Shown here piece after piece: positions 10,973 through 19,268 of a stretch of DNA of 64,000 nt (the stretch's first letter is position 1; each line of letters starts with the position of its first letter). Position numbers and translations under genes: made by a program. Under the pieces are notes generated by a model. That model searched no databases. It was not told where the DNA came from and saw nothing but the letters and a program-made list of their open reading frames with translations. Source of the stretch: Dokdonella_A sp963834755 (GTDB lineage: Bacteria; Pseudomonadota; Gammaproteobacteria; Xanthomonadales; Rhodanobacteraceae). The DNA lies in assembly GCA_963834755.1 (NCBI GenBank), contig CAWICQ010000011.1, positions 310,001 to 374,000 on the forward strand, read 5' to 3'.

Positions 10973-12514
10973 TCAGCCGTCGAATCCGTCGGCGAAGATC
11001 GCATCGCCCTGCCATTCGAACGCGCCGACGTCGACAGCGCCGACACGCGCGTACCCGCGCTGATCCGTCGCGGGCGCGCCGGTCGCGGTACCGGCATCGA
11101 GCGCCGGACTGCCCGGCGCGATCGCCATCGTTTCAGTCGGGCCGCCGTTGTCGGCGGGATCGGCGAGGCCGGCGCTTGCGAACGTCGTTCCGGGCGAAAC
11201 GGCGGCTTCGTTCTGACCGTCGGCGCGCGACGCGGGCCATTCGAGATTCGCCGCGCCGGCCGCCGCGGGATGCAGGATCGCCCACGGGTTGTAGACATTG
11301 CCGCCGATGTTGTTCTCGAAGATCACGTTGTTGAGCGTGAGCGCAGCGCCGGTATCGTTGGCGATGCCGGCCGCGAAACAGCCACCGCACTCGGCGAGGT
11401 TGTTCGCGATCGTCACGTTCTGCAGCGTGAGCGCCGTCGCTGCCTGGATCGATATGGCGCCGCCAAGTCCGGTGCGCGCGATGTTGCCGACGAACGTCGA
11501 GTTGACGATGGTTCCTTCGAGGACGCCGCCGTACCCGAACAGCGCGAGACCCGAGTACCCGTTCGCGGCGTTGTCGCGGAACGTGCTGCCGGAGATTTCA
11601 ATCGGGCTGCCCTGGATGTACGCGCCGCCGGCGAGCTTGTCGCTTGCGAGGCTCGCGTTTGCCTGAAGCGTCGAATCCTGAATGCGCGTAAACGACGCCG
11701 CACTGTAGGTTACGGTGAAAAGTCCGCCGCCGAACGCATTCGCCTGATTTTCGATGAGCCGCACGCGACACAGGTTCACGTTTCGTGCATCGCCGTCGAC
11801 GCCGATGGCGCCGCCGTTTCCGCCGTTGCCGGGATTGCCGCCGGAGCCGCTCGCGCTGTTGGCCGTGAACACGCTGTCGTAGACATTCACCCGCTGGGAG
11901 CCGAGCGAATACAGCGCGCCGCCGTTCGCGCCCGAGTTGTTCGTGAACGTGGAACCGACGACCGCGAGCTCCGCCGCGCCGACGACATAAATCGCGCCGC
12001 CACCGTCGTCTTGTGCGACGGCGATCGCGTGGTTGTCGCTGAAGTCGACGCCGAAGATTTGAAGCGTGACGACCTGCCACGGACCGCCGGTCGCTTTGTA
12101 GATCGCAGCCCCGCTTCCCGATGGCGTGCTACCGGCGATGATCGATCCGTGCTGCAGCACGAACGTGTACGTGAGGTTGGCAGGATTGCTGACTTCGATC
12201 ACGCGGCGAGCGCCGCCGCCCGACAATGTCGCGCCGCCGAGATCGAGAATCGCATCGCGCGTGACCGCGAGCGTCGTATCGACGGCGATCGTGCCGTGGC
12301 CGACATCGATACGGATGGGCCCGCCGGCATCGAGCGCCTGCTGGATCATCGTCGTGCTCACGCTGCCCGGCGCGCCGTTGCCGAGCACCACGGCGCCGCT
12401 GACATCGGGTGCGGATGGTGCGGTACAGTCGAATGTCGCCTGCGCACGGCCATTGCCGGCGGCGGCCAACACAAGGAACGCTAGGAAACATTCTGGCAAT
12501 GCGCGGCGCGGCAT
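10973..12514 (-). CDS. secreted right-handed beta-helix protein with IFADGF C-terminal tail
   Basis: A signal peptide (MPRRALPECFLAFLVLAAAG, cleaved after about GRAQA) precedes a long repetitive region rich in Gly, Asn, Ser and Thr. Recurring turns such as GGAIYV, GGALYSLG, NGGAIGVDG and GGAYIQG identify a parallel beta-helix of the kind described for polymorphic outer membrane or pectate-lyase-like proteins. Near the end it has NGGPTETMAIAPGSPALDAG, common in choice-of-anchor extracellular proteins, then GAFEWQGDAIFADGFDG. The last residues match the tail of the beta-propeller at 36061-38394. It is probably secreted or surface-exposed. Function is unknown. Upstream the frame continues but overlaps the divergent SDR gene. 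Confidence 0.8.
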   Translation of the reverse strand: MPRRALPECFLAFLVLAAAGNGRAQATFDCTAPSAPDVSGAVVLGNGAPGSVSTTMIQQALDAGGPIRIDVGHGTIAVDTTLAVTRDAILDLGGATLSGGGARRVIEVSNPANLTYTFVLQHGSIIAGSTPSGSGAAIYKATGGPWQVVTLQIFGVDFSDNHAIAVAQDDGGGAIYVVGAAELAVVGSTFTNNSGANGGALYSLGSQRVNVYDSVFTANSASGSGGNPGNGGNGGAIGVDGDARNVNLCRVRLIENQANAFGGGLFTVTYSAASFTRIQDSTLQANASLASDKLAGGAYIQGSPIEISGSTFRDNAANGYSGLALFGYGGVLEGTIVNSTFVGNIARTGLGGAISIQAATALTLQNVTIANNLAECGGCFAAGIANDTGAALTLNNVIFENNIGGNVYNPWAILHPAAAGAANLEWPASRADGQNEAAVSPGTTFASAGLADPADNGGPTETMAIAPGSPALDAGTATGAPATDQRGYARVGAVDVGAFEWQGDAIFADGFDG

Positions 12515-12631
12515 GCCGGAAGAGTCGCGCCGCAGCACGTGCGTTGCAAGGCGATTGCGCGCCGGATGCGACCAGCGTCGCAAAGTTGACGCGCGGCGCC
12601 GAGCCGAAATCAGCAGAAGGAACAACGAACG

Positions 12632-13381
12632 ATGAGCAGAGAATTGAAAGATCGCGTCGCACTCGTCACCGGCGCTTCGTCGGGCATCGGCGAAGCCACG
12701 GCGTTCCGGCTCGCCGAAGCCGGCGCCCGCGTGGCTGTTGCCGCGCGACGTCGCGACCGGCTCGAGAGCGTCGCGCAACGGATACGCGAGCACGGCGGCG
12801 AGGCGCTGGTGGTCGAAGCGGATTTCGGCGTCGAAGCCCAAGCGCAGCGTGCCGTGCGCGAAACCGAAAAGGCGTTCGGCCGTCTGGACATCCTCGTCAA
12901 CAACGCGGGCGTCATGTATCTCGAACCGGTGATCGAGGCCGATCTCGCACGCTGGCGGCACATGTTCGAGATCAACGTGCTCGGCCTCATCGCGGCGACG
13001 CAGGCGGCGCTGCCCGGCATGCGCGATCGTCGCGACGGGCATATCGTGAACATTGCATCGACGGCCGGGCGTATCGCGACGCCGATGGGAGCGGCCTATT
13101 GCGCCACGAAGTTCGGCGTCGTCGCGTTCTCCGAATCGCTGCGCAAGGAAATCTATCGCGACCGCATTCGCATCAGTGTCGTCGAGCCGGGCGTGGTCGA
13201 AACCGAACTGCGCGAACATATCGGTCATGAGGCGACGCAGAAGGCGATCAACGACTGGGCCAATTCGTTGCGTCAGCTCCAATCGGACGACGTCGCGCGC
13301 GCGATCCTGTTCTGCGTGACGCAGCCGCCGCACGTATGCATCAATGAGATCCTGATGCGGCCGACCGATCAGGAACGCTGA
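12632..13381 (+). CDS. SDR family NAD(P)-dependent oxidoreductase
   Basis: This 249-residue protein is a classical short-chain dehydrogenase. It has the cofactor motif TGASSGIG (residues 14-21), NNAGV (90-94), and the catalytic Ser143, Tyr156 and Lys160 in IASTAGRIATPMGAAYCATK. An Arg-rich patch after the second beta strand (AARRRDR) suggests preference for NADP. The closest general type is the YdfG/clavaldehyde dehydrogenase-like group. Substrate is unknown. It is transcribed divergently from the beta-helix gene, with about 117 bp in between to hold both promoters. Confidence 0.9.
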   Translation: MSRELKDRVALVTGASSGIGEATAFRLAEAGARVAVAARRRDRLESVAQRIREHGGEALVVEADFGVEAQAQRAVRETEKAFGRLDILVNNAGVMYLEPVIEADLARWRHMFEINVLGLIAATQAALPGMRDRRDGHIVNIASTAGRIATPMGAAYCATKFGVVAFSESLRKEIYRDRIRISVVEPGVVETELREHIGHEATQKAINDWANSLRQLQSDDVARAILFCVTQPPHVCINEILMRPTDQER

Positions 13382-13464
13382 CGCGCGATAGCAGCGAGGC
13401 GTGTTCGGATTCGGCGGAGACGATTCGGCGTAGAATCGGCCGAAATCGTGTGTGGAGATGCGCC

Positions 13465-14322
13465 ATGCCGTGTGACGCCGGGATGCTCGCCGAGGTCGAG
13501 CTCTTCGAGCACCTGAACGACGACGATCGCATCCGTCTCGCTGGTTTGATCGATGAATTGAGCCTCCTGGCCGGCGAGACGCTGTTCAACGCCGGCGAGC
13601 CCGGCGAATCGTTGTACGTCGTGCGCTCCGGCGAGGTCGAACTTTTCATCAAGGACACGGCCGGCCAGCGGATTCCACTCGCGATGGTCGGTGCCGGCGA
13701 GGTCTTCGGCGAGCTCGCCCTGCTCGATCGCAGTCCGCGCACGGCGACCGCGATCGCGATGGCCGACACCGCATTGCTCGAACTCGATCGCGACGACCTA
13801 TTGCTGCTGTTCGAGAGCAGTCCGAAGGTGGCGTTGCGTCTGCTTGCGGCGCTCGGTCGCATGACGCGCAAGGCGGATGAGCTTCTGCGCACGCGCGTAT
13901 CGCGCAACGCGAATGAGGAAGCCGAAGAAAATCTCAGCGTCCTTCAGCGCACGGTCGACTGGATTTCGTGGTTCAGCGGCAGCATGTGGTTTCTCGCGAT
14001 CACGACGATCTGGTTCGGCGGCTGGATCGCGGTCAACACGCTGCCGCTCGGCGTGCCGGTGTTCGATCCGTATCCGTTCGGCCTGTTGACGATGATCGTT
14101 TCGCTCGAAGCGATCTTCCTGTCGTGCTTCGTGCTGATCAGCCAGAACCGCCAAGCCGAGAAGGACCGCGTGCGTTCGAACATCGAATACGAGGTCAACA
14201 TCAAGGCCGAGCTCGAAGTGGCCCATCTGCACGAGAAAACCGATCGCATCTATACGGAGATGCTCGAGCGCTTCATCCGCCTGGAGAAAATGCTCGCGCG
14301 GCGCGACTCGGCGGCGGCATAG
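13465..14322 (+). CDS. cyclic nucleotide-binding domain fused to DUF1003 membrane domain
   Basis: The first 120 or so residues form a cNMP-binding fold: ELFEHLNDDDRIRL, GETLFNAGEPGESLYVVRSG, GEVFGELALLDRSPRTATAIA. The GELALLDRSPRTAT stretch resembles the phosphate-binding cassette. The second half is DUF1003, with two membrane segments around WISWFSGSMWFLAITTIW and LLTMIVSLEAIFLSCFVLIS, then the family signature QNRQAEKDRVRSNIEYEVN. DUF1003 has no known function. The fusion suggests a membrane protein that senses a cyclic nucleotide from the cytoplasm. There are two possible starts: GTG at 13450 or ATG at 13465. The latter is preferred because it directly precedes the conserved part. Confidence 0.85.
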   Translation: MPCDAGMLAEVELFEHLNDDDRIRLAGLIDELSLLAGETLFNAGEPGESLYVVRSGEVELFIKDTAGQRIPLAMVGAGEVFGELALLDRSPRTATAIAMADTALLELDRDDLLLLFESSPKVALRLLAALGRMTRKADELLRTRVSRNANEEAEENLSVLQRTVDWISWFSGSMWFLAITTIWFGGWIAVNTLPLGVPVFDPYPFGLLTMIVSLEAIFLSCFVLISQNRQAEKDRVRSNIEYEVNIKAELEVAHLHEKTDRIYTEMLERFIRLEKMLARRDSAAA

Positions 14323-14512
14323 ACCGCGAGGCCGGTTCGCGGCGGGCCGCCAGGCGATTCGTCAGACCGCCGCCCGCCTCACAGCGCAACGCGGATGCGT
14401 TTCGCGTTCGAAGCCAGCCGCTCTGATGCGCTCGACGCGCCGCCGAAGTATCCTTCGCACCCTCGCGTGCCGGCCGGAACGCGCGATTCATTGAAAATCC
14501 AGGGATTTCAAC

Positions 14513-15229
14513 ATGGGCAGAGGCCCGAGCATCGAAAATCGAAAGAACGCCGAAGACGCCCGCCGCGGCAAGGTGTTCACCAAACTGATCCGCGAAATCA
14601 CCATCGCGGCGCGCAACGGAGGCGATCCCGCGACGAACGCGCGCCTGCGCATGGGCATCGACAAGGCATTGTCGGCGAACATGTCCAAGGACACGATCGA
14701 GCGCGCGGTCCGGCGCGGATCGGGCGCCGAGGGCGCCGACAACATGCAGGAGCTGCGCTACGAAGGCTACGGCCCGGGCGGCGTCGCGCTGATCATCGAC
14801 GCGATGACCGACAACGCGCAACGCACTGTCGCCGACGTGCGCCACGCGCTGACCAAGCACGGCGGCAATCTCGGCACCAGCGGATCGGTCGCGTTCCAGT
14901 TCAAGAAGATCGGCGAAATCGTCGTCGACACGTCCGTTTCGGGAAGCGAAGACAAAGTGCTGGAAATCGCGCTCGACGCCGGCGCCGACGATGTGCAGAG
15001 CGACGGCGGCGAGACGCTCGTGCTGTCGACGCCGGAAACGTTCGAGGCGGTCAAGAAAGCGCTCGTCGGCGCGGGATTCGAAGCGATACGCGCCGATGTC
15101 GTGATGCGTCCGGAGAATCGCGTCGCCGTCGCCGGTGAAACCGGCGAAACCCTGCGCGACCTGATCGCGTGGCTCGAAGAGCTCGACGACATCCAGGATG
15201 TCTATCACAACGCCGCGATCACGGACTGA
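14513..15229 (+). CDS. yebC: YebC/PmpR family regulator or translation factor
   Basis: The 238-residue protein matches YebC along its whole length. Features are KVFTKLIREITIAARNGGDP, NARLRMGIDKALSANMSKDT, RYEGYGPGGVALIIDAMTDN and KHGGNLGTSGSVAFQF. Members are cytoplasmic DNA-binding regulators, and recent work also assigns them roles in translation of proline-rich stretches; which applies here cannot be told. In many gammaproteobacteria yebC is followed by ruvC, but here it faces a convergent ECF sigma gene and no ruv genes are present. The N-terminus (MGRGPSIENRKNAEDARRGK) differs from the usual MAGHSKWANI start, typical of the second YebC subgroup. Confidence 0.92.
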   Translation: MGRGPSIENRKNAEDARRGKVFTKLIREITIAARNGGDPATNARLRMGIDKALSANMSKDTIERAVRRGSGAEGADNMQELRYEGYGPGGVALIIDAMTDNAQRTVADVRHALTKHGGNLGTSGSVAFQFKKIGEIVVDTSVSGSEDKVLEIALDAGADDVQSDGGETLVLSTPETFEAVKKALVGAGFEAIRADVVMRPENRVAVAGETGETLRDLIAWLEELDDIQDVYHNAAITD

Positions 15230-15277
15230 TTTTCGGCGGCTCGACTCTGAGCGAAAGCGCGCTTCCGAAGCCGCGCT

Positions 15278-15847
15278 TCACATCAAACGCGCAGCGAGCC
15301 ACGTGCGGGCGTCGTGCCAGTCGCGTTGTACCGTGCGCAGGGAAAGATCCAGCGTTTCGGCGGCTTCCTCGTCGCTGAGTCCGGCGAAGTAACGGCATTC
15401 GAACACGCGCGCCAGCCGCTCGTTCTCCTGCTCGAGTGCGCGCAAAGCGTCATCCAGCATGACCAGCTGCTCGGTCTCGGCCCATTCCTCCGCATCGACC
15501 GCGGCGAGATCTTCGCGCCGCTGCGATCCGCCGCGTTTTTCGGAAAGACGCTCGCGCGCGTAATCGCACAGCACCTGACGCATCACGCGGCTGGCTAGAT
15601 TGAGGAAATGCCGCCGGTTCTCGACACTGGCGCGCGCCGGTCCGACCAGGCGCAGGTAACATTCGTTGACCAGTCCCGTCGTCCCGAGCGTGTTCGCATC
15701 GGCAATCGACGTCACGTGACGGCGCGCGAGCCGGCGCAAATCGCCGTAAACCAGGCGCATCAGACTGCTCCACGACGCGTTGTCTCCAGCGCGCGTCGCC
15801 AGCAGAAGCTGCGTGAACTCGCCGGGATTGATGGGCTCGGTTTTCAC
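15278..15847 (-). CDS. ECF-type RNA polymerase sigma factor
   Basis: About 189 residues from a GTG start (VKTEPINPGEFTQLLLATRA). Region 2 is seen in SLMRLVYGDLRRLARRH and HFLNLASRVMRQVLCDYARERL. Region 4 is seen in CRYFAGLSDEEAAETLDLSLRTVQRDWHDARTWL. This pattern fits the ECF subgroup (TIGR02999 type) often linked to serine/threonine kinases; no such kinase is present here. It would direct RNA polymerase to a small set of promoters. No anti-sigma gene adjoins it, and the next gene on the same strand is the LytTR regulator. The open frame continues upstream to 16003, but that part is not conserved. Confidence 0.85.
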   Translation of the reverse strand: MKTEPINPGEFTQLLLATRAGDNASWSSLMRLVYGDLRRLARRHVTSIADANTLGTTGLVNECYLRLVGPARASVENRRHFLNLASRVMRQVLCDYARERLSEKRGGSQRREDLAAVDAEEWAETEQLVMLDDALRALEQENERLARVFECRYFAGLSDEEAAETLDLSLRTVQRDWHDARTWLAARLM

Positions 15848-16010
15848 TGCTCCCCTTGACCGGCGGTCGGATCGGTCCGCGCGGCGGCTGCCGGCATTCG
15901 GCGCCGTCTGCCGATTCGAACTCTGGCGCCGTATCGCCTTGATTACGCGGATGAGCGGCAAACCCGGACATGTGCTGCGATGGCAGCGGGCAAAGCGCGG
16001 CAAGACACGG

Positions 16011-16772
16011 TCAGTTCTCGCGCCAGTTGCCCGGGAGCAGGCTCCGATAGCGGCGGCTGAGCATCAACTCGCTGCCGTCCTTGAGCCGGAGCTTCAGATC
16101 GCCGTGCGCCCACGGCGCCACCTCGGCGATCGCGTCGGCGCGTACCAGATGCGAGCGATGCACGCGCAGGAATTCCGCCGGATCGAGGCGTTGTGCGAGT
16201 CTCGAAAGCGTCGCGCGCACAAGGTGGCGGCGCGCGCTCGTGTGCACTTCGACGTAGTTGCCGAACGCGCTCAGGCGCGAAACCTCGGCGATCGGCACGA
16301 TCAGCGAGCGCCCGCGTTCGTGAACGACGATTCGGCTCAGCCGCGGCGTGTGTCCGAGTTCGGCGGAAAGACGGCGCAGGCGTTCCTCGCCGGCATCGGC
16401 GTCGTGTTCGGTCAGGCGTTCTTCGACGCGTCGCAGCGTGCGCGCGAATCGCTCGCGATCGAACGGTTTCAAAAGATAATCCAGCGCGGCGAACTCGAAC
16501 GCACGCAGCGCGTGTTGGTGGAACGCGGTCGTGAACACGATCAGCGGATACGGCGGCGCCGACCGCGCCAGCACATCGAATCCGCTCTCGGCGCCGAGTT
16601 TGATGTCGAGAAACAGCAGATCGGGTCTGTGAGCGCGCAACGCTGCGAGTGCATCCGATACGTTGTCCGTCTCCGCGACAACGCGGTAAGCCGCGTGTTC
16701 CGACAACAAGCGCCGCAACTTCGCGCGCGCGGGGGGCTCATCCTCGACGATGACGGCGCGAATCTCAGGCAT
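16011..16772 (-). CDS. LytTR-type two-component response regulator
   Basis: A receiver domain (IRAVIVEDEPPARAKLRRLL, phosphoacceptor Asp56 in LLFLDIKLG, then DYLLKPFDRERF) is followed by a LytTR DNA-binding domain with SAFGNYVEVHT, HLVRATLSRLAQRLDP, FLRVHRSHLV and LMLSRRYRSLLPG. At 253 residues it is full length. The start overlaps the end of the histidine kinase gene by 8 bp, so the two are translationally coupled and form one system. Regulators of this AlgR/LytR type usually bind direct repeats upstream of their targets. Confidence 0.93.
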   Translation of the reverse strand: MPEIRAVIVEDEPPARAKLRRLLSEHAAYRVVAETDNVSDALAALRAHRPDLLFLDIKLGAESGFDVLARSAPPYPLIVFTTAFHQHALRAFEFAALDYLLKPFDRERFARTLRRVEERLTEHDADAGEERLRRLSAELGHTPRLSRIVVHERGRSLIVPIAEVSRLSAFGNYVEVHTSARRHLVRATLSRLAQRLDPAEFLRVHRSHLVRADAIAEVAPWAHGDLKLRLKDGSELMLSRRYRSLLPGNWREN

Positions 16773-17850
16773 GGCGCGCCAGCGGCAGCTCGATCTCGAC
16801 GCGAGTGCCGCCGCCCGGACACGGCGAGATATCGAAACGATGGCGATCGGCGTAAAGCAGATCGAGCCGATGGCGCACGTTCGCCAAGCCGATGCCGGGC
16901 TTGAAATCGCGTTTCAGGCCGACGCCGTCGTCGTCGACCGTGCAGACAAGCGAATCGCCCTCCGCACGGATGCGCACGTTGACGCGCCCGCGTCCTGACG
17001 TGAGTCCGTGCGCAAACGCGTTCTCGACCAGCGGCTGCAGCATCAGCCGCGGAATGCGCGCGTCGCGCGCGGCCGGATCGAGCGTGATGCTCGTCTCCAC
17101 CTGGCCGCGGAAACGCTCACGCATCAATTCGAAGTAGCGCTCGAGCCAGAGCACGTCGTCGCCGACGCGTATGTGCGCGCTGCCCGATTCGGCCAACGCG
17201 GCGCGCAGCAGCTCGGCAAACGCGGAAATCATCCGGTCCGCGGCGTCGACGTCCTCGTGCATCCGATTGGAGATTGCGTTGAGCGTATTGAAGACGAAAT
17301 GCGGCTCGATCTGCGCGGTCAATTGGGCGAGGCGCGCCTCGCTGAGATCGCGTTCCAGTTGGATCACCGCAAGTTCGCGCTCGCGACGCGCGCGCACGGC
17401 ACGAATCGCAACGCAGACGGTGACGATCACCGCGTAGGTGATCAGATCCTTTTGCAGCTCGTAGGCGAAACCGAGCCATGGATCGCCGAAATCGTAATGG
17501 CTTCCGGCTGCGGAGTAGACGATGTGTCGGATGCTGACCATGCCGAGCGTATGCACCAGCGAAAAAACGATCGCGGCCGGCACGTGAATCGGCAGCCGAC
17601 GCAACCAGTGCGGACCCGACAACGGCCAGCGCCGCTCGAAGTAATACACGGCGACGGCAAGCACGCCCATGACGACCGAACTGCTCAGCTCCCAGGTCAA
17701 CGGTTCCCACGCGGCGATCGGCATGCCGCCGTTGCGACGGCCGATGACGACGTTAAGGCCGAGCCATGCGCCGATCGCGATCCACGCCGCTGCGTAGGCG
17801 AACCAGAACAGTGCGCGGCGTCGATGGGATGTGGTCGATGGGATGGACAT
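16765..17850 (-). CDS. LytS/YehU-type sensor histidine kinase
   Basis: The 361-residue protein has four to five hydrophobic segments in the first 150 residues. The His_kinase domain (EARLAQLTAQIEPHFVFNTL) carries the phosphorylated His184 in the PHFVFN motif characteristic of LytS-like kinases. The ATPase part follows, with PRLMLQPLVENAFAHGL and DDDGVGL, then GIGLANVRHRLDLLY. It lacks a large periplasmic domain, so the signal may be sensed in the membrane. It lies 10 bp after the CDF transporter gene on the same strand and overlaps the response regulator. The ATG at 17850 is chosen because longer forms run into the CDF gene. Confidence 0.9.
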   Translation of the reverse strand: MSIPSTTSHRRRALFWFAYAAAWIAIGAWLGLNVVIGRRNGGMPIAAWEPLTWELSSSVVMGVLAVAVYYFERRWPLSGPHWLRRLPIHVPAAIVFSLVHTLGMVSIRHIVYSAAGSHYDFGDPWLGFAYELQKDLITYAVIVTVCVAIRAVRARRERELAVIQLERDLSEARLAQLTAQIEPHFVFNTLNAISNRMHEDVDAADRMISAFAELLRAALAESGSAHIRVGDDVLWLERYFELMRERFRGQVETSITLDPAARDARIPRLMLQPLVENAFAHGLTSGRGRVNVRIRAEGDSLVCTVDDDGVGLKRDFKPGIGLANVRHRLDLLYADRHRFDISPCPGGGTRVEIELPLARHA

Positions 17851-17860
17851 GTGGCGCGGC

Positions 17861-18769
17861 TCAGTCCGCGATGTCGTGCTCGAAGAAAGACCAGCGGATT
17901 TCAGGAAAGCGCGCCTTGAGATCGCGCTCGATCGCGTTGGTCGCATCGATCGCATCGGATACCGACGCGTCACCCCGCATTTCCGCCTTCACCGACACCA
18001 TCACGTCGGGACCGAGCTGCAGCGTGACCAAGTTGAACACGCGGACGACTTCCGGGCGTTGCTCGATAAACGCGTGGATCTCCTGCCGGAGCTCGGGATC
18101 CGCGCTTTGGCCGATCAGCAGTCCCTTGACTTCGACGCCGATGAACACCGCGACGACGATGAGCAGCACACCGATGGCGATCGTGCCGATCGCGTCGAAC
18201 ATCGGTTCGCCGGTCACCATCGTCAACAGCACGGCGCCGAGCGCAAAAACGAGTCCGAGGAGCGCGGCGAAATCTTCGCCGAAGACCACGATCAGCTCGC
18301 TCTGTCGGCTTTCGCGGAACCAGCGCCAGAGTCCGCGCCGGCCGCGCGCCTTGTTCACCTCTCGCAGGCAACCCCACATCGAGAAACTTTCGGCGACCAT
18401 GCCGAATGCGAGCACGCCGATCGCGATCCATGGCCGGCGCAGTGGCTCGGGATGCCCGAGCTTGTGCACGCCTTCGTAGACCGAGAACGCACCGCCGACG
18501 CTGAACAGCATCAGCGCGACGAGGAACGACCAGAAATACACCGCCTTGCCCTGCCCCAGCGGATGGTCCGGCGACGGCGGCGCCTTCGCGCTTCTTATGC
18601 CGATCAGAAGCAGCCCCTGATTGCCGCAATCGGCCAGCGAGTGCACGGCTTCGGCAGCCATCGCACCCGAACCCGTCACGATCGCCGCGCCGAGCTTGGC
18701 AACGAAGATCGCGAAATTGGCGCCGAGTGCGTAGAAGATCGTTTTCAGCGAGTCCGCCTTGCCGGCCAT
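17861..18769 (-). CDS. cation diffusion facilitator family transporter
   Basis: About 302 residues with six predicted membrane segments and the family pattern TIFYALGANFAIFVAKLGAA, AEAVHSLADCGNQGLLLIGI, PLGQGKAVYFW. The His and Asp in HSLADCGNQ and the second site FGEDFAALLGLVFA are the expected metal-binding positions in segments 2 and 5. The cytoplasmic C-terminal domain (PEVVRVFNLVTLQLGPDVMV) is present. Such proteins export divalent metals such as Zn2+, Fe2+ or Mn2+ in exchange for protons. It is the first gene of a likely three-gene unit with the LytTR two-component system, which may therefore respond to metal or envelope state. Confidence 0.9.
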   Translation of the reverse strand: MAGKADSLKTIFYALGANFAIFVAKLGAAIVTGSGAMAAEAVHSLADCGNQGLLLIGIRSAKAPPSPDHPLGQGKAVYFWSFLVALMLFSVGGAFSVYEGVHKLGHPEPLRRPWIAIGVLAFGMVAESFSMWGCLREVNKARGRRGLWRWFRESRQSELIVVFGEDFAALLGLVFALGAVLLTMVTGEPMFDAIGTIAIGVLLIVVAVFIGVEVKGLLIGQSADPELRQEIHAFIEQRPEVVRVFNLVTLQLGPDVMVSVKAEMRGDASVSDAIDATNAIERDLKARFPEIRWSFFEHDIAD

Positions 18770-18813
18770 GTCGTGCACGTTCTCCGCTTGCGTCGTCGAT
18801 ACGATTTTCGTGC

Positions 18814-19149
18814 TCAGTCGAGCATGGCCGCGAGCCGCTTCGGTGCGACGTTGCGCCACGCGGCAGCGAGCGCGTCGCGCAATGTCGCGGCCGATGCGCG
18901 TGCAAGGCGCACGGTCGTGCTGCCGCGCGTTCCCCACGCCCCCTTCGCCGGTGCGAAAACTTCCGGCGCGACGCGCACGAAGAGCTGCTGCTGCAGGCTC
19001 GTCAATTTGACCATGCCGAAGCCCGCATCCGGATAGCCGAGTGTGGCGAAGATGCGCCCATTGACGCGGAAATCCGGATGGCCCATGTGCGCGCTTTCGA
19101 GCGCTTCCGGAAGTGCCAGCGCCAGACGTCGGAATCCTTCCGTTGTCAC
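18814..19149 (-). CDS. MmcQ/YjbR family protein
   Basis: The 111-residue protein begins at GTG 19149 (VTTEGFRRLALALPEALES) and has FRVNGRIFATLGYPD and WGTRGSTTVRLARASAA. This is the CyaY-like fold of the MmcQ/YjbR family, which are small putative DNA-binding proteins of unknown role. A longer open frame extends to 19365 but shows no conserved sequence. The CDF transporter gene starts 44 bp downstream on the same strand. Confidence 0.85.
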   Translation of the reverse strand: MTTEGFRRLALALPEALESAHMGHPDFRVNGRIFATLGYPDAGFGMVKLTSLQQQLFVRVAPEVFAPAKGAWGTRGSTTVRLARASAATLRDALAAAWRNVAPKRLAAMLD

Positions 19150-19268
19150 GCCTGTGTCCTCGATGTGGGCGCGGAATTCTAGCAGCCGGCGTGACCGTGG
19201 CTGTATTTCGCTGTCAGCTCGCCGAACAGCCGCTCCGCCGATCGTCGCGGAACTATTGCAACGCGATG

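Noticed and set aside
10589..12484. 631-codon plus-strand frame opposite the beta-helix gene
   Set aside because: It lacks any conserved motif and is rich in Arg, Ala and Val as shadows are; the minus-strand frame has a signal peptide and regular repeats.
15230..15277. Terminator between yebC and the ECF sigma gene
   Set aside because: An imperfect hairpin exists near 15258-15280 but it has mismatches and no T run on either strand.
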